Shown here one piece after another: positions 36,121 through 46,496 of a stretch of 47,161 nucleotides of DNA. Under the pieces are notes generated by a model. It saw only the letters and a list, made by a program, of their open reading frames with translations, made no database searches and was not told the origin of the DNA. Source of the DNA: Daldinia sp. FL1419. Its lineage: Eukaryota > Ascomycota > Sordariomycetes > Xylariales > Hypoxylaceae. The stretch is from assembly GCA_025201765.1 (NCBI GenBank), contig MU623540.1, forward strand, positions 1-47,161, written 5' to 3'. Each line of letters opens with the position of its first letter. Positions within the stretch are counted from its first letter, which is position 1. The translations under genes were made by a program, and so were the position numbers.

Positions 36121-39109
36121 ACAGGTTGATAGATCATCATATAATTAACAAATTAAGCAACATTATATCATACCCATCTCAGGTAAACCATCCTTATCAA
36201 ATCTATTTAGGTAACATCTTTTACCACAAGTCTTTTTACCAGGAATAACGGTGGCCACATGGCTCTGATCCTGCCGCTCAACTACCTACATGAACAAGGC
36301 TACCCAGATAGGTACCTACATATAAACGCCTCTAATATAATACTTGGCTGGATTGGGTAGGTACGCTTGTGAAAATCAAAACATCCCACTCGGAACAACC
36401 CAAGGGACTCAGCTGGCCTCTTATTATTTCACTAGTATCGTATCCTTCTCATCTCGTTGCTTTACCTAGAATGTACTATGTATACCTCATGTTTTCTTGC
36501 CACAATATCCCCGCGAGTTCGCGTATATCCGGCAGGAATGGAAGTTGACATTAGACTAAACGGTACCTGGTTGACTCCGCTCGACATCTGTCTTGAGTTC
36601 GGATTGCGCTGATCATGCAACATGACGACTACGCTATTAGATCCTGCGGTTGCTGCTTCATACATGTACCGACATAACGTCTGCGTAGCCTATCTAATAT
36701 AATGCGATACGATACACGCGAAGGCATGCCCACCTCTTCGTTACCCATATAGCTAGGTACACTATGTTCCAGATATTGGCGTTTGGCGGCATTTTATTGC
36801 TGAGAGTAAACAGATTCATCACCTTAGAGGTCATGATAACATCAACTCTTACCTTAATTACCTTTACCATGCGCTAATTGCCGCGTGCGGAGGTCGGCTA
36901 GGGTCATCCTCACCGAACGACCCAAACTCGTAACCCTGGACGCCCGGACGTATTTTGCTTGGCAACTTGTGTCTGCAAGGTTCTTCCCCTCGCCATCTCT
37001 TGTTGGCTAGAGTTCCATGGAGACTAGCACGTGGCCCAATGATCATCGTGTCGATCGAGGAGTAGTTCTGTTCTACTTCTTAGTCTCATTAGGGGGATAA
37101 GCAACGATACGCGACTCGCGCTCCAATACGGAAAAGAGACCGAATGCGTACCTCGGGTAGGTAGGCTAAGCATGTATCACACAGACACATGCAGTTATCA
37201 CCTCGTCAGCCCGCCAACCAGGCCTAGGAAATTTCCCTTCTTCGCTATCTAACGTCTGGATCGCTGTTAATTACAAGACATACGGTCAAGGGATCCCTGC
37301 ACGGTCCAGCCTATCTTACAGCTTTCGTCAGACCTGCATGTAGCGCACGTGGCGGTAAGGTAAGCTGAATGTAACCCTGGGGTATTGACATTCCCTTGAA
37401 TACCTGGCAAGGGGTCTTTTATACGTTTCATGCACATCGTGCAATAGGAGACGAAGTATTCGTATCTCCTAGGTTTCTTGGTAATATTCGTACGCTACGA
37501 TATTTTCTTTCCAATTCGCGTGGGTTGCCTGCCTACCTAGGTAGCTCAACCCTTTCCCTGGGTAACCTACGGAACCGCAAACCGATCCAACCCGTCCGAG
37601 GCACGTCGAACTTCGAGGGTAAGCTGTGACGGTAAACTGTATGTAGGACAGCCTCCTTCGACACCACAGGCCCGCTTTTGATAATGTCTTGGTCCGCCTG
37701 CCATCCTCCAATTAACATCCATAGCACGTAAGCTGACAGGTACCTACATAGTAGATAGGTTCACCACGAGGCCCGAGCTGGATATTGTATTTGCCAGCTT
37801 ACGATAAGTTGCTAACCGGCGGCTGAGACCTCAGGCGAGGTTCCAATTCTTAATTCAACCGCTACTAGGCGTGCGCGCGCTACACACTTTTGCTCGTCTG
37901 GGGTTCTATCAAGGCGAGGCGCCCTCGTTGGCGTGGGGATTTATATCATCTAACCGTACGTGATACGTCCCGGCGCGTTTCCTCTACCGGATATTTGCCT
38001 CTCGCTATAGGAATCAACACGTCTCCGTGCCTTTTGATAGACCCTAGTAACTCGCGACGCCCCCGGGTTTCATCTAGTCTCACTTTGTTACCGATAAGTT
38101 GGTTACAGCCCGTGGCGACCCGCCCGGATCGATTAAGGACTTTCCTTTGTCGAAGGAGTATGGCTGTCTTAGCTAGCGGATATTAAACAAAGGACGGTGC
38201 TCACGTTGAAACCCGTACGGGTTCCTCGGTCATACGTGATTCGAATTAGCGAGAGCTGGGTGCGGTTTAGCAGTAAGTCCACCTCGCATAGGGCGCGGTG
38301 ATGTTGGGAGGAAACCGATCGCGTATACTAATAACACCTGAAAGGAACAGCCTAGACGGCGAGGGCAGCAGAATGACATGATACATTTTGGGTTCGCTAA
38401 AGCGACGAGATTTACCGCCATCGCTCTACCATAACTAATTGTACGCCCGACGCGACTCTCGCCGAAGCGAAAAAGGCGTCGAGGTACCAACCGATCGAGC
38501 GTGCTGGTAGGACTAGGCCAGTCACGTATATGGCACGTTTCACGGATTCCCCTTCCTCTCCGTATGCTTTCCTAAGGACGCGGTATAGCCCTCTATGAGG
38601 GTACTACCATTCAGCAGTGCTTCCGTTATTAACTGACTGTTATACCGAGCGAGTGTGGTTTATTGCCAGCCCAAAAAAAAGCCAGTAGAGACTGGTCTTC
38701 TCCTTCGTCGGTACGGATTCGTGTATCCCGTACATCTCATATCAGCCCGTCTTTATTTCTCCGCCGCACGAACCGGGACTTGGTGGGGTCTGCTCGCATT
38801 TGTGAACCATTCAATACGGGAGACGACCCTTGCTGTGCGATTTCTTCTTCCCGTTCTGTATTTTTTGTTTTTTCGCATGTTCGGCGCTCGTATCGTGACT
38901 TACTCGGCGGGATCCTCGGAGGTTTGGGGTTGACGATGTGACCGATTCGCTCTCCTCTGTCACGGTAGGACAATTTCCGTTGCTGTGGCTGAATTCGTAC
39001 GCCGTTCCGCGCTTGTGCGAGGAGCCTCGCGCCGTATTGTGAGCCTTGCGGCTGCTCTTCCCCTTTCGGACTTCGAACGATATTTCCGGACTCGCGCCTC
39101 GCGACGTCG

Positions 39110-39511
39110 CTATGAATAGTCAGGGGGATCTATTCTCACGTGCACGACAGTGTAGTTCATACCCTCACAGGATGGACTGCAGGAGCTGCAGCAACCATGC
39201 CCACAAGGCATTTCCATCTCCTCGACCTGTCTCGTCAGGGGATTCCAATCCGTCCTACGACCTAGCGAGGTGCACCACCCTTGGGTATTAGGACCTTTGC
39301 CGCATACGCAGCAGTTCCAGCTCCCCATCAGAGCCTTGAAGTTGCAGTTCTGCAGGGGACAGTCGACGTTGGTTGGCTGCGGCGTCGAGTAGATCGGGTT
39401 CGAGCAGGGTGTCTCATATCCCGTGTCCAGATCGAACATGGCTTCCGGACAGTACAGCCACTTAACCGACGTGTGAGAGCAGGGATGGTAATGAGGGTGT
39501 CCGTGGCACAT
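39110..39511 (-). CDS. small cysteine-rich protein 1 of a three-gene tandem family
   Basis: Intronless, 133 residues, starting MCHGHPHYHPCSHTS. It has many Cys and His in a fixed order: MC, C-x-H, YC-P, C, CPLQNC, then the core GSWNCCVCGKGPNTQGWC and the C-terminal CGHGCCSSC. The W-x-CC-x-CG and CGH-x-x-C-x-x-C elements resemble zinc-ribbon or RING-like folds common in small fungal proteins, so zinc binding is a reasonable inference; no enzymatic motif is seen. No signal peptide or membrane helix, so probably cytosolic or nuclear. It shares its Cys pattern with the two next genes upstream on the same strand (to higher coordinates). A TATA-like TATAAAAGG lies 121 bp upstream of the ATG. Confidence 0.7.
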   Translation of the reverse strand: MCHGHPHYHPCSHTSVKWLYCPEAMFDLDTGYETPCSNPIYSTPQPTNVDCPLQNCNFKALMGSWNCCVCGKGPNTQGWCTSLGRRTDWNPLTRQVEEMEMPCGHGCCSSCSPSCEGMNYTVVHVRIDPPDYS

Positions 39512-39631
39512 TTTCGCCGGTTTTTTTGGTGCGAGGGCTGGAATAGGATGACGGCGTGCAGCTACGAAGCTGATGTTTTGGCGGAGAGGACGAGCCGAGC
39601 GATCTCAAATCCGAGTCCCGGACATCGTCAA

Positions 39632-39640
39632 CCTTTTATA
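39632..39640 (-). promoter_or_regulatory. TATA-like box of cysteine-rich gene 1
   Basis: TATAAAAGG on the minus strand, 121 bp before the ATG at 39511, at a plausible distance for a fungal core promoter with a short leader. Confidence 0.5.
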
Positions 39641-40778
39641 TGGCTGACCCGTACTCGTAGGAACCCCACGTATTTCTCCGGGGGCTACGTGAGCGCTAGC
39701 AGCCCGTTGGTCTTTTCATCTCCCAACGCACAAGTTCCAGCCTCGATCATCCTTGTGTCGATAATGAAGAAGACACACGTTCCCCCCTATCTGGTGCGTC
39801 ACAAGCAAGACGCCCCATCTCTGCGGCACGTCGAGAGAAAAAGATTTCCGGGGGTAAGGATCAGCAGCCCTGTTCTTCGTATTGGCGAGCGTGTCCCCTC
39901 GTCCCAGGACCGACGGCAGAGGCCTGGGCGAGGTACAGATCTTTTGTCTCGGGTAGCAGTGTGAATGTGCGAATTAGTGCAACTATGAGCGCCTCCGATC
40001 GAAACCTACAGTCCAATCGCGATATTCGCGCTCTGCTGGGTCAGCCCATCTATGCTTATTCTTCCTCCCCCTTAACCGGGCTCACTATTGGTTGCTTGAC
40101 ACACATGTGCATCATGTACGACGCCGTATATTGCCGAGATGTAGATGACCAAGCTATTTGCTTTTCAAGACTGAGACCTGGAGGATATTCTAGTTAATTG
40201 GCGCCATGTACAGATCTGCAATCGACCGGTAACCAAGGAGCTGAATTAGGTTGGCTGAGAAAAGATGCTTTTTTTTTTTTTTTACTTTTTTTTTTCTTCG
40301 CCTACTAATCGGTAATCTTTCACGTCTGACGTCCCCTAAGTAGTCCTCTTCGACTTCGACTCCAACCTAAATCGACGTTCACGGCTTTATTTGACCACGG
40401 CGACGCGCTCGGAGCAATATCACGAACTAGCGACGGCACATTCGGCGTGGCCCAGCGTTGAAGGGGCCTTTTATCTCGCATAGTTTTTAGAATGGGATAT
40501 TATTGCTTTTAAATCACCTTCCTATTTAGTTCTCTGTGGCTCCCGTGACCGTCACCTCGGTCTTTTTCGTTCGAGCTCGCCACGTCTGATCGTCCACAGC
40601 TCCAATGGAGATATCTCAAAGCTAACCTACGGCTTAAAGTCATCTTCCTATGTACAGACGGTCTTTCCCCATCTGTCAGCGCGACCGTCGAGGCCTCGTT
40701 TCCGGTTAGCGAGCTTTTCCCGTATAAGCTGCTGACATATCTTACCTGTAGCTTTGCCGTCATCGTAGCTCCGCAAGT
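39641..40778. other. spacer between cysteine-rich genes 1 and 2
   Basis: About 1.1 kb. A 227-codon + strand ORF (39281-39964) overlaps gene 1 antisense and extends into this spacer, but has no domain and is treated as chance. 40269-40296 is T-rich. No fourth family copy is visible here. Confidence 0.55.
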
Positions 40779-41192
40779 CTACTGGGCCTCGGTAGCCGCT
40801 TCGCACGTTTCGCAGCAAATATGTCCACAGCGGTACTCCTGTCTGTCGATAATCATCACACAGCCGCAACGACCTAAGGCAACGTCAGAAACGAGAGCCT
40901 CGATCCGTGATTGGGATGGTACCGTCGACTTGCCTTGGTCATTCCACTCTTTACCGCACCAGCAGCAGTTCCAATACCCTCCTCGCTCTTCAAAGGGGCA
41001 GTTCGCCAAAGGGCACGTGGCTTGTGTCCCAAACTGTGGTGGGGGCGGCCAAGGTACGGCATTTCGAATGACCCTGTGACAGGTCCTCCGTTCCTTGCGT
41101 GACTGTCGAGATTGTGGCGGAGCGTCCGAGCAGTAGAGAGTCCGAGTGACGACGTGCTCACATCGGAGCGTGTAGGCTGTTTCGGTGCACAT
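40779..41192 (-). CDS. small cysteine-rich protein 2 of a three-gene tandem family
   Basis: Intronless, 137 residues, starting MCTETAYTLRCEH. Conserved order: MC, C-x-H, YCS, C, CPLANCPFEERGGYWNCC, WCGK, then CGC and finally RCGHICCETC. It aligns with protein 1 through CPL-x-NC-x-F and WNCC-x-CGK, and with both paralogues through the C-terminal C-G/S-H...C-x-x-C. It lacks the GPN...WC continuation of protein 1 (EWNDQGKS instead) and has an extra CGC upstream of the last motif. No signal peptide. Function unknown; zinc binding is inferred from the Cys/His spacing. Separated from gene 1 by about 1.3 kb and from gene 3 by about 0.9 kb, all on the same strand. Confidence 0.7.
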   Translation of the reverse strand: MCTETAYTLRCEHVVTRTLYCSDAPPQSRQSRKERRTCHRVIRNAVPWPPPPQFGTQATCPLANCPFEERGGYWNCCWCGKEWNDQGKSTVPSQSRIEALVSDVALGRCGCVMIIDRQEYRCGHICCETCEAATEAQ

Positions 41193-41278
41193 GATTATTA
41201 TACGGTTCCTAGGTGGGTTGTCTTAGGCTATGCAGAATGGAGAAGAGGGAAATAGGGCGAGGTCATGTTAGCTACGTC

Positions 41279-41317
41279 CACACACACACTCTCTCTCTCT
41301 GCCTCTCTCTCTCTCTC
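41279..41317 (+). repeat. (CA)n(CT)n microsatellite
   Basis: A CA run passing into CT runs with one GC interruption, about 90 bp upstream of the ATG of cysteine-rich gene 2, so it lies within its likely promoter or leader. Confidence 0.9.
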
Positions 41318-42052
41318 GGCGCTGGGACGGACGGCACACGCGTGGTTCTTATCTTCGGGACCGGCTGCGCTTCGTCCTAGCTTCTGCGTAGTGTGCAATA
41401 GAACGTGTTTAACTCCCATCGTACGTGCTCAGAAAATACCTGTAGATCAGACAAAGATTATTTTGAGGTGTCGGCGACCAAGCCTAGCGTACCTATCTAT
41501 TCCACGAATCTGGAAATTATTGGACTAAAACCCCACGTGTGAATTGTAATCATTGCTCATAGTGCGGTGCGCTCGCCTAGCGCAGTCGAATCACGTCCCG
41601 ACGCTCTGGATGATCTGGAGCCTCGGGCGAAGCAACCATCCGCGCGGTACCAATATCCAGGGGAGCCTGGGGTACACGCAAGATGATGTAGGATCGCTCG
41701 GGAAGCCACATTTGTGTGGAAAGACAGATTACTTCTAGAAAAGCAAAAATATTCTTCACGGGACTCACCAAGGCGAGCGCAACTATCAAAAGTTGTCATA
41801 CATTAGATCAAACTACCACGTGGCGAAGTCGCCGATCTCGTAATGAGAACCCAATAATGCAACCAATATAATCTAGCATGGCTTCCCAAATTCGACACGG
41901 GTCTCAGTCCCAGCTCCTACCATCGAGGAGGCTCTTCTTGGCTTACCCATCCTAACTTCTCGATGAGAAGGACAGAGTATTGAGGTCTCGAAAGCGTCGG
42001 AGAGGGGGGAGTAGCGTAGCATTGGGCTTTTATCTCCTCCGCACGCATATAT
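41318..42052. other. spacer between cysteine-rich genes 2 and 3
   Basis: About 0.7 kb with no supported gene; short ORFs only. It must contain the promoter of gene 2 and the 3' end of gene 3. Confidence 0.55.
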
Positions 42053-42493
42053 CTATCCACGATCCGGACGACAGTTTTGACATATCGGGTGAGAACAGAG
42101 AGCATCGGGAATCTTTTTCATTGGACGGATGCACCACCTCAGAGTATTCCCTCCGCGACTGCATCGGCAACAAATCCAGCATCCGCCGAGATCCTCTAGC
42201 CTGCAGCTGCCGGTACTGCATCTCTGTGAGATAAGGCAGTTCCCAGAACAGCAAGAGTTGTTATAGCCTGGGCCCCCAACGGAGTTCAGCTCTGGGGCGT
42301 AACTAAGCGCTTCGCAAGGGTGTTGGGCCCATCGCTCTCCGTTTCCGACGTTTTGCGTGTTGATAGGACTCGGGTAGCTCGAACTTGAGGTTCCGGGGGT
42401 CGAGTTTGGGCAGAAAGAATAATGCATCGCGTACTCGATGCCCCGGGTACAAGGAGCCAGGTGGTGGTAATGAAGATAGTAATACGTGCACAT
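42053..42493 (-). CDS. small cysteine-rich protein 3 of a three-gene tandem family
   Basis: Intronless, 146 residues, starting MCTYYYLHYHHLAPC. Conserved order: MC, C, FCP, HPC, a cluster CC...C...C, then the core GGCWICCRCSRGGNTLRWC and the ending CSHPICQNC. It corresponds to proteins 1 and 2 at the W-x-CC-x-C core (G-K replaced by S-R) and at the last motif (CSH for CGH). It has a longer Ser/Pro/Asn-rich N-terminal half than its relatives. No signal peptide. Identity outside the cysteines is low, so the duplication is old or the proteins evolve quickly. The next gene beyond it is the siderophore transporter, same strand. Confidence 0.65.
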   Translation of the reverse strand: MCTYYYLHYHHLAPCTRGIEYAMHYSFCPNSTPGTSSSSYPSPINTQNVGNGERWAQHPCEALSYAPELNSVGGPGYNNSCCSGNCLISQRCSTGSCRLEDLGGCWICCRCSRGGNTLRWCIRPMKKIPDALCSHPICQNCRPDRG

Positions 42494-44488
42494 GTTCGTC
42501 TCTGAGTGTTGATTCTGGTTCGGATCGCGTATGGATAGCTTATACCATAAGAAACCACGGGAATGGCCCCTTTGAAGCTTAGGGCCGAGTCTCGATTTGA
42601 AATTTTGGACGGTAGCGACACTTGGCAGTTTGTTTCGTCCACCCGGCCACTCTAGATTAGCCCGGGGGACTGGTGGCGTCGAAACAAACGTTCAAGAGCT
42701 GAGGAGTCGCGACATGGATCGATGAGGAGCTTGGCGTACTACAAAGGCGAGTCCTTGCCTTCGACGATTTGCCGCGCGTGGGCTTGTTAGCCTCGAGAGA
42801 TACGAAAGTCCTACCTGTTCAAGAATCTAGATGATTGGAATTACGCGAAGCTAAACGAGGCCATTTTATAGAATTTCGTAGCCTCAGATCGATATCTATA
42901 TTAGGTAGGTAAATATCTAACCTGGCTTCTCAGGTGATTTCTTCCTGAGGGCTGAATTGTTCGTGTACCCATCTCCGCCTCATACAAGCTTCCAAACTTT
43001 CTATATGATGCCTGGGGTCAATATATCTCGATAATATCTTCACATGGCACACCTTCTAGAGATTTGCGCGTCATCTGGATAATCGCCAACTGATATTCAG
43101 CATCTTGTTTCCGGCCGGAGCGTGGTATACCCCGCGTGAATCTGTTTCTTAGACGAACCCGTGTAATGAGGAAATCACTACTATCATCGACGCAAAGCCC
43201 GAGACAAGGGTAAGACATTCATGGATTGCGGTTGTAGAGTGTTGGTGAATCGAGAATAAACGAAATCCTTGTATATCGACTACGACATCTGCAGATTCCG
43301 AGTGGCTCAGGTTCTTATTGTCGAATTATATCGGTAGACTACCTAGGCAGCAATACTAAGCAATACTATGGCACTATGTTGAGCTCTGGGTCGGTCGAAT
43401 GTTTTAAAACCTCTCTATTCGTCAGAAGGGAAAGTTCAAAAAAGAAACGCGAAGAGGAAATATTTGATAGAGACTTACCTCCTGGGACCTGGGGAATTAG
43501 ATTAGGCATTTATTTGGGTGCCACTGTCTTGCTTTTATGTGCTGGGTCATATATAAACTGTGACACTCGAGTCTTTTCAGCCGTCAAGCATTTTGAAATA
43601 CGCGTGTTCCAAGTAACCCAGTATTTTAGACATTTTCTAGTCCGAGGATAATTCGAATCGTAGCAAGCTACGACCGATGCAGGATCAGGTTGAGCGCCTC
43701 CAGAGTGAAACATCGCAGCGTCTTGCCGTAGCGAAGCCGGGTATTGGTTTCACGCCGCCATATACTGCTAACATACCCTAGAGATGCCATGTATGATAAA
43801 TATTACGCTATATTGGGTCCCTCGACAAAATGCACATTTTATGACGCGATGCTTCAAGCCGCAAGCCATGCTACGGCCGCGTGTTCTGAGAGTGGTTTAC
43901 TTGCCGACTTTCTAAAACTTCATCATCTTGTAACGCGGTGGTGATTTCTATCCTCACTCGGCCGCGGCATTGGTAAGGTTTCAGATAAATTGCATGTGCT
44001 GTGTGAGATCCCTTTCTTTTTCTAGCCGCATATCGGTCGTATCAAGGATTAATAGGTATTTGTGTATTCCCTTGCTCATTTGACTGTATATCAGGGACTC
44101 ATATTTACACATTACAATTTTTCAGAGCCGGCGAAACGCTAGCGCTGACTGCTCTAGGTTAAATCGTTCGTAGATAGTAATGGTAAGTGACAAATACAAA
44201 TTTCTATAGAGTTAAGCAAAGAAATATTCGTCTGAATATCAGACGGTCCTCGTAGGTTATAGGTCGGGCTATGGATAGGCAATAAGATGGTGGCGTGTAT
44301 CACGGATCGGTCGTAAATTATGCTGTGCTTTGCTTTTGGTCGTAGACTCGTCCCCGGGCTCTATGAAGGTAGAAATAAATGACTATGATGAGGTACGTAT
44401 AGGGAACGTGGTTATTCCTACGAAAGCTCTATAACATCACCTGAGGATAACCTGCTAGTCCCATGGCATCTAGGTAGGTAGGTACGCT
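42494..44488. other. intergenic region, no gene seen
   Basis: 2 kb between cysteine-rich gene 3 and the 3' end of the transporter. ORFs up to 91 codons (43376-43651 +) have no recognisable features. TAGGTAGGTAGGTA repeats sit at about 44470-44484, just after the transporter stop, and TTAGGTAGGTAAAT at about 42900. Confidence 0.55.
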
Positions 44489-46496
44489 TTAGAACACATT
44501 TCCCCTAGATCGCTTCTCAACCGTCTCGAGCTTCTTGACGTTGATATTTCTCCAAACAAGGACGCAAATGATGGTCAGAGGAATAAGCGCAGAGCCGACA
44601 ATGACCATCTTCCTCATCACGTCTCCGTATGCTTCGATGACGGCATCTCGAATTGGCGTGCCGATCGGGTATTGCATTTGCTTGTTTATATCTCCGTAAA
44701 TCGCCGCGGTCATGTTCTTGCTATCCTCGGGGAGGAATTCGTATAGTTTAACTGGAAGGATATTCGTCCAGATACCGCCAGCAACAGCGTAGCCAACCGA
44801 AGACCCAACGGAGCCGAATAATCCGTAGATGGCGAGGGCGACGGCAACATCCTGATGGCTAACAGACGCCATAGTAATAAGCTGGGACATCTGATTAATC
44901 ATGCCCACTCCGAAGCCGACAAGGACTTGGCACATGGCGAGATAGCCGACCTGAGCACCGGGTACTCTGAAGTATATTATGAGAGCCGTACCCAGCAGAT
45001 AAATGGGAATAGCCACTAGAGCAGGGTATTTGGCGTGACCGGTATAGCGAATGTATCTGAGATGATGTTAATATTTGTCAACAGCCTTGGGGTAAATGAA
45101 AGGGGATTTCCGGTTTCCTTACAAGGCGATGAATGGACCGGTGAAGTACGAGGTAAGAGAGTAAGCGTTGAGTACATAATTCGCGATGCTGATGCTGAGG
45201 CCTTGAACAACCTGAAGGTAGGAGCTGTAATAAGCATCCCATATGCTACGTCGAGTATTAGCATCGGCTAATCAAGTTTGCTAGTCGAGCAAGAATAAAG
45301 GGGAGACTAACAAGGTCGTCATAAAAACTACGAAGTACGCCAGCACGGCGCCCAAGAAGGTCCTGTCCTTCAGGAACTCGAAAGGGAAGAACTTGACACG
45401 GGCGAAAAGCTTCTCCCAGATCACGAAAGCAGCGAGGCAGACGACACCCATCACAATCATGACGATGACGCTTGCGCTTTGCCACGAGTGCGAGGCCGAG
45501 TTTACGAGGCTGAAAGGGAGAAGAATGAGTGTGAACCCTGCCGAGATGAAAATCGCACCGACAACTAGACGACGTGTGAAGTTAGCGGTGGAAATACCGT
45601 CCGACTAGTCCTGATAATGCTTACCATCGAATTCGATAACATAGTGTAGAATTGACTGTATTGGCCTACGGCCTGACTTAGGACGCAACAAGCCCAACTT
45701 CTTCGCCTTCCGTTCGTGGTAGAAGAGGATAGCAACCACAGGTAAAGATACAACGAGCAAGATGATAGTGAAAGCACCAAACGCCCATCTGAAGTTGACC
45801 TTTTTGTAAAACAGTTCGGCGATTCGAGGACCCGCGAAGGTAGTCGCGAGGTTGGGAGTCGAATTAAGCGCAAATATGATCATTCGATTCTTTAGGGTGG
45901 TGATATCGGCCACGAAGACTTCGATAACAAAGCCCAGGGCTACGTTGCCAACCCACGTGAATACTTGGGCCGCGGCGTAGGTCTCGACATTTCGGCAGGT
46001 CGCCTTCATGATCATACCGACGGTAATCAGAAGTAGAGAACCTACGAACCCCTCCATACGTCCTCTGATATTGAGAAGCTTTCCGAGGCTGAGCGTAACA
46101 ACGCCGCCTATTACTCTCGCGGCTATATTGATAACCGCTAGTAGGCCGTGCCTCGAGAAGGAGGACGTGACGTATGGCGATAGGGCGGTGTCGATGGACG
46201 CCAACAGCGCGGAGACGAACGATACCAGCCAGAGGCTAGGGCCGTTAGAAATTGACCGTACGGGCTTTGCAAAACTTGGCGACTTACAGAGCAAAAGTTG
46301 TCCATAACAACTTGCTAGACCACACGCTAGTGACGGCTTCCACTCGTTTAACGCCGTCTTGTATGTGCGCCGAGTCGTCGTCTGATTCGATCTTGGAGCC
46401 CTCGGGTACCTCGGTTGCGGGCCGAACGGGTATGGGGTCCTTCTCGACATCGCGACCGGTAGGGGCAGGCGTCTGGACGGTAGAGATTGTCGCCAT
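44489..46496 (-). CDS. siderophore-iron transporter, MFS (SIT/Mir family)
   Basis: Five exons (46496-46288, 46235-45625, 45564-45312, 45245-45123, 45056-44489) with introns of 52, 60, 66 and 66 nt encode 587 residues; all phases agree. The N-terminal about 65 residues are hydrophilic (cytosolic), then many hydrophobic helices follow, compatible with the 14 segments usual in this family. Family-like stretches include LASIDTALSPYVTSSF, WDAYYSSYLQVVQGLSISIA, NYVLNAYSLTSYFTGPFIAL, YIRYTGHAKYPALVAIPIYL and the C-terminal DAVIEAYGDVMRKMVIVGSA. Members take up ferri-siderophores by proton symport at the plasma membrane or vesicles; which siderophore is unknown. Regulation by iron is supported by the ATCTGATAA inverted pair upstream at 46882-46900. 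Confidence 0.9.

Larger units (their letters stand above)
34759..39109. other. long gene-free region with element relics
   Basis: 4.3 kb without a supported gene. 35230-36050 is AT-rich and includes copy C of the 213-bp repeat and copy 2 of the dispersed repeat. From about 36,200 to 39,100 composition is normal, yet only short ORFs occur on both strands, none with a recognisable domain. GGTACCTAC/AGGTAGGT motifs recur (about 36309, 37149, 37531, 37738). It could be decayed mobile DNA too old to recognise or simply intergenic. Confidence 0.55.

Noticed and set aside
39281..39964. 227-codon + strand ORF overlapping cysteine-rich gene 1
   Set aside because: It starts at a non-ATG codon, runs antisense to a gene with a clear Cys pattern, has no domain, and its composition looks like translated antisense sequence.
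43376..43651. 91-codon + strand ORF with one possible membrane segment
   Set aside because: Overlapped by an equally open minus-strand ORF and lacking any recognisable family; not enough evidence.
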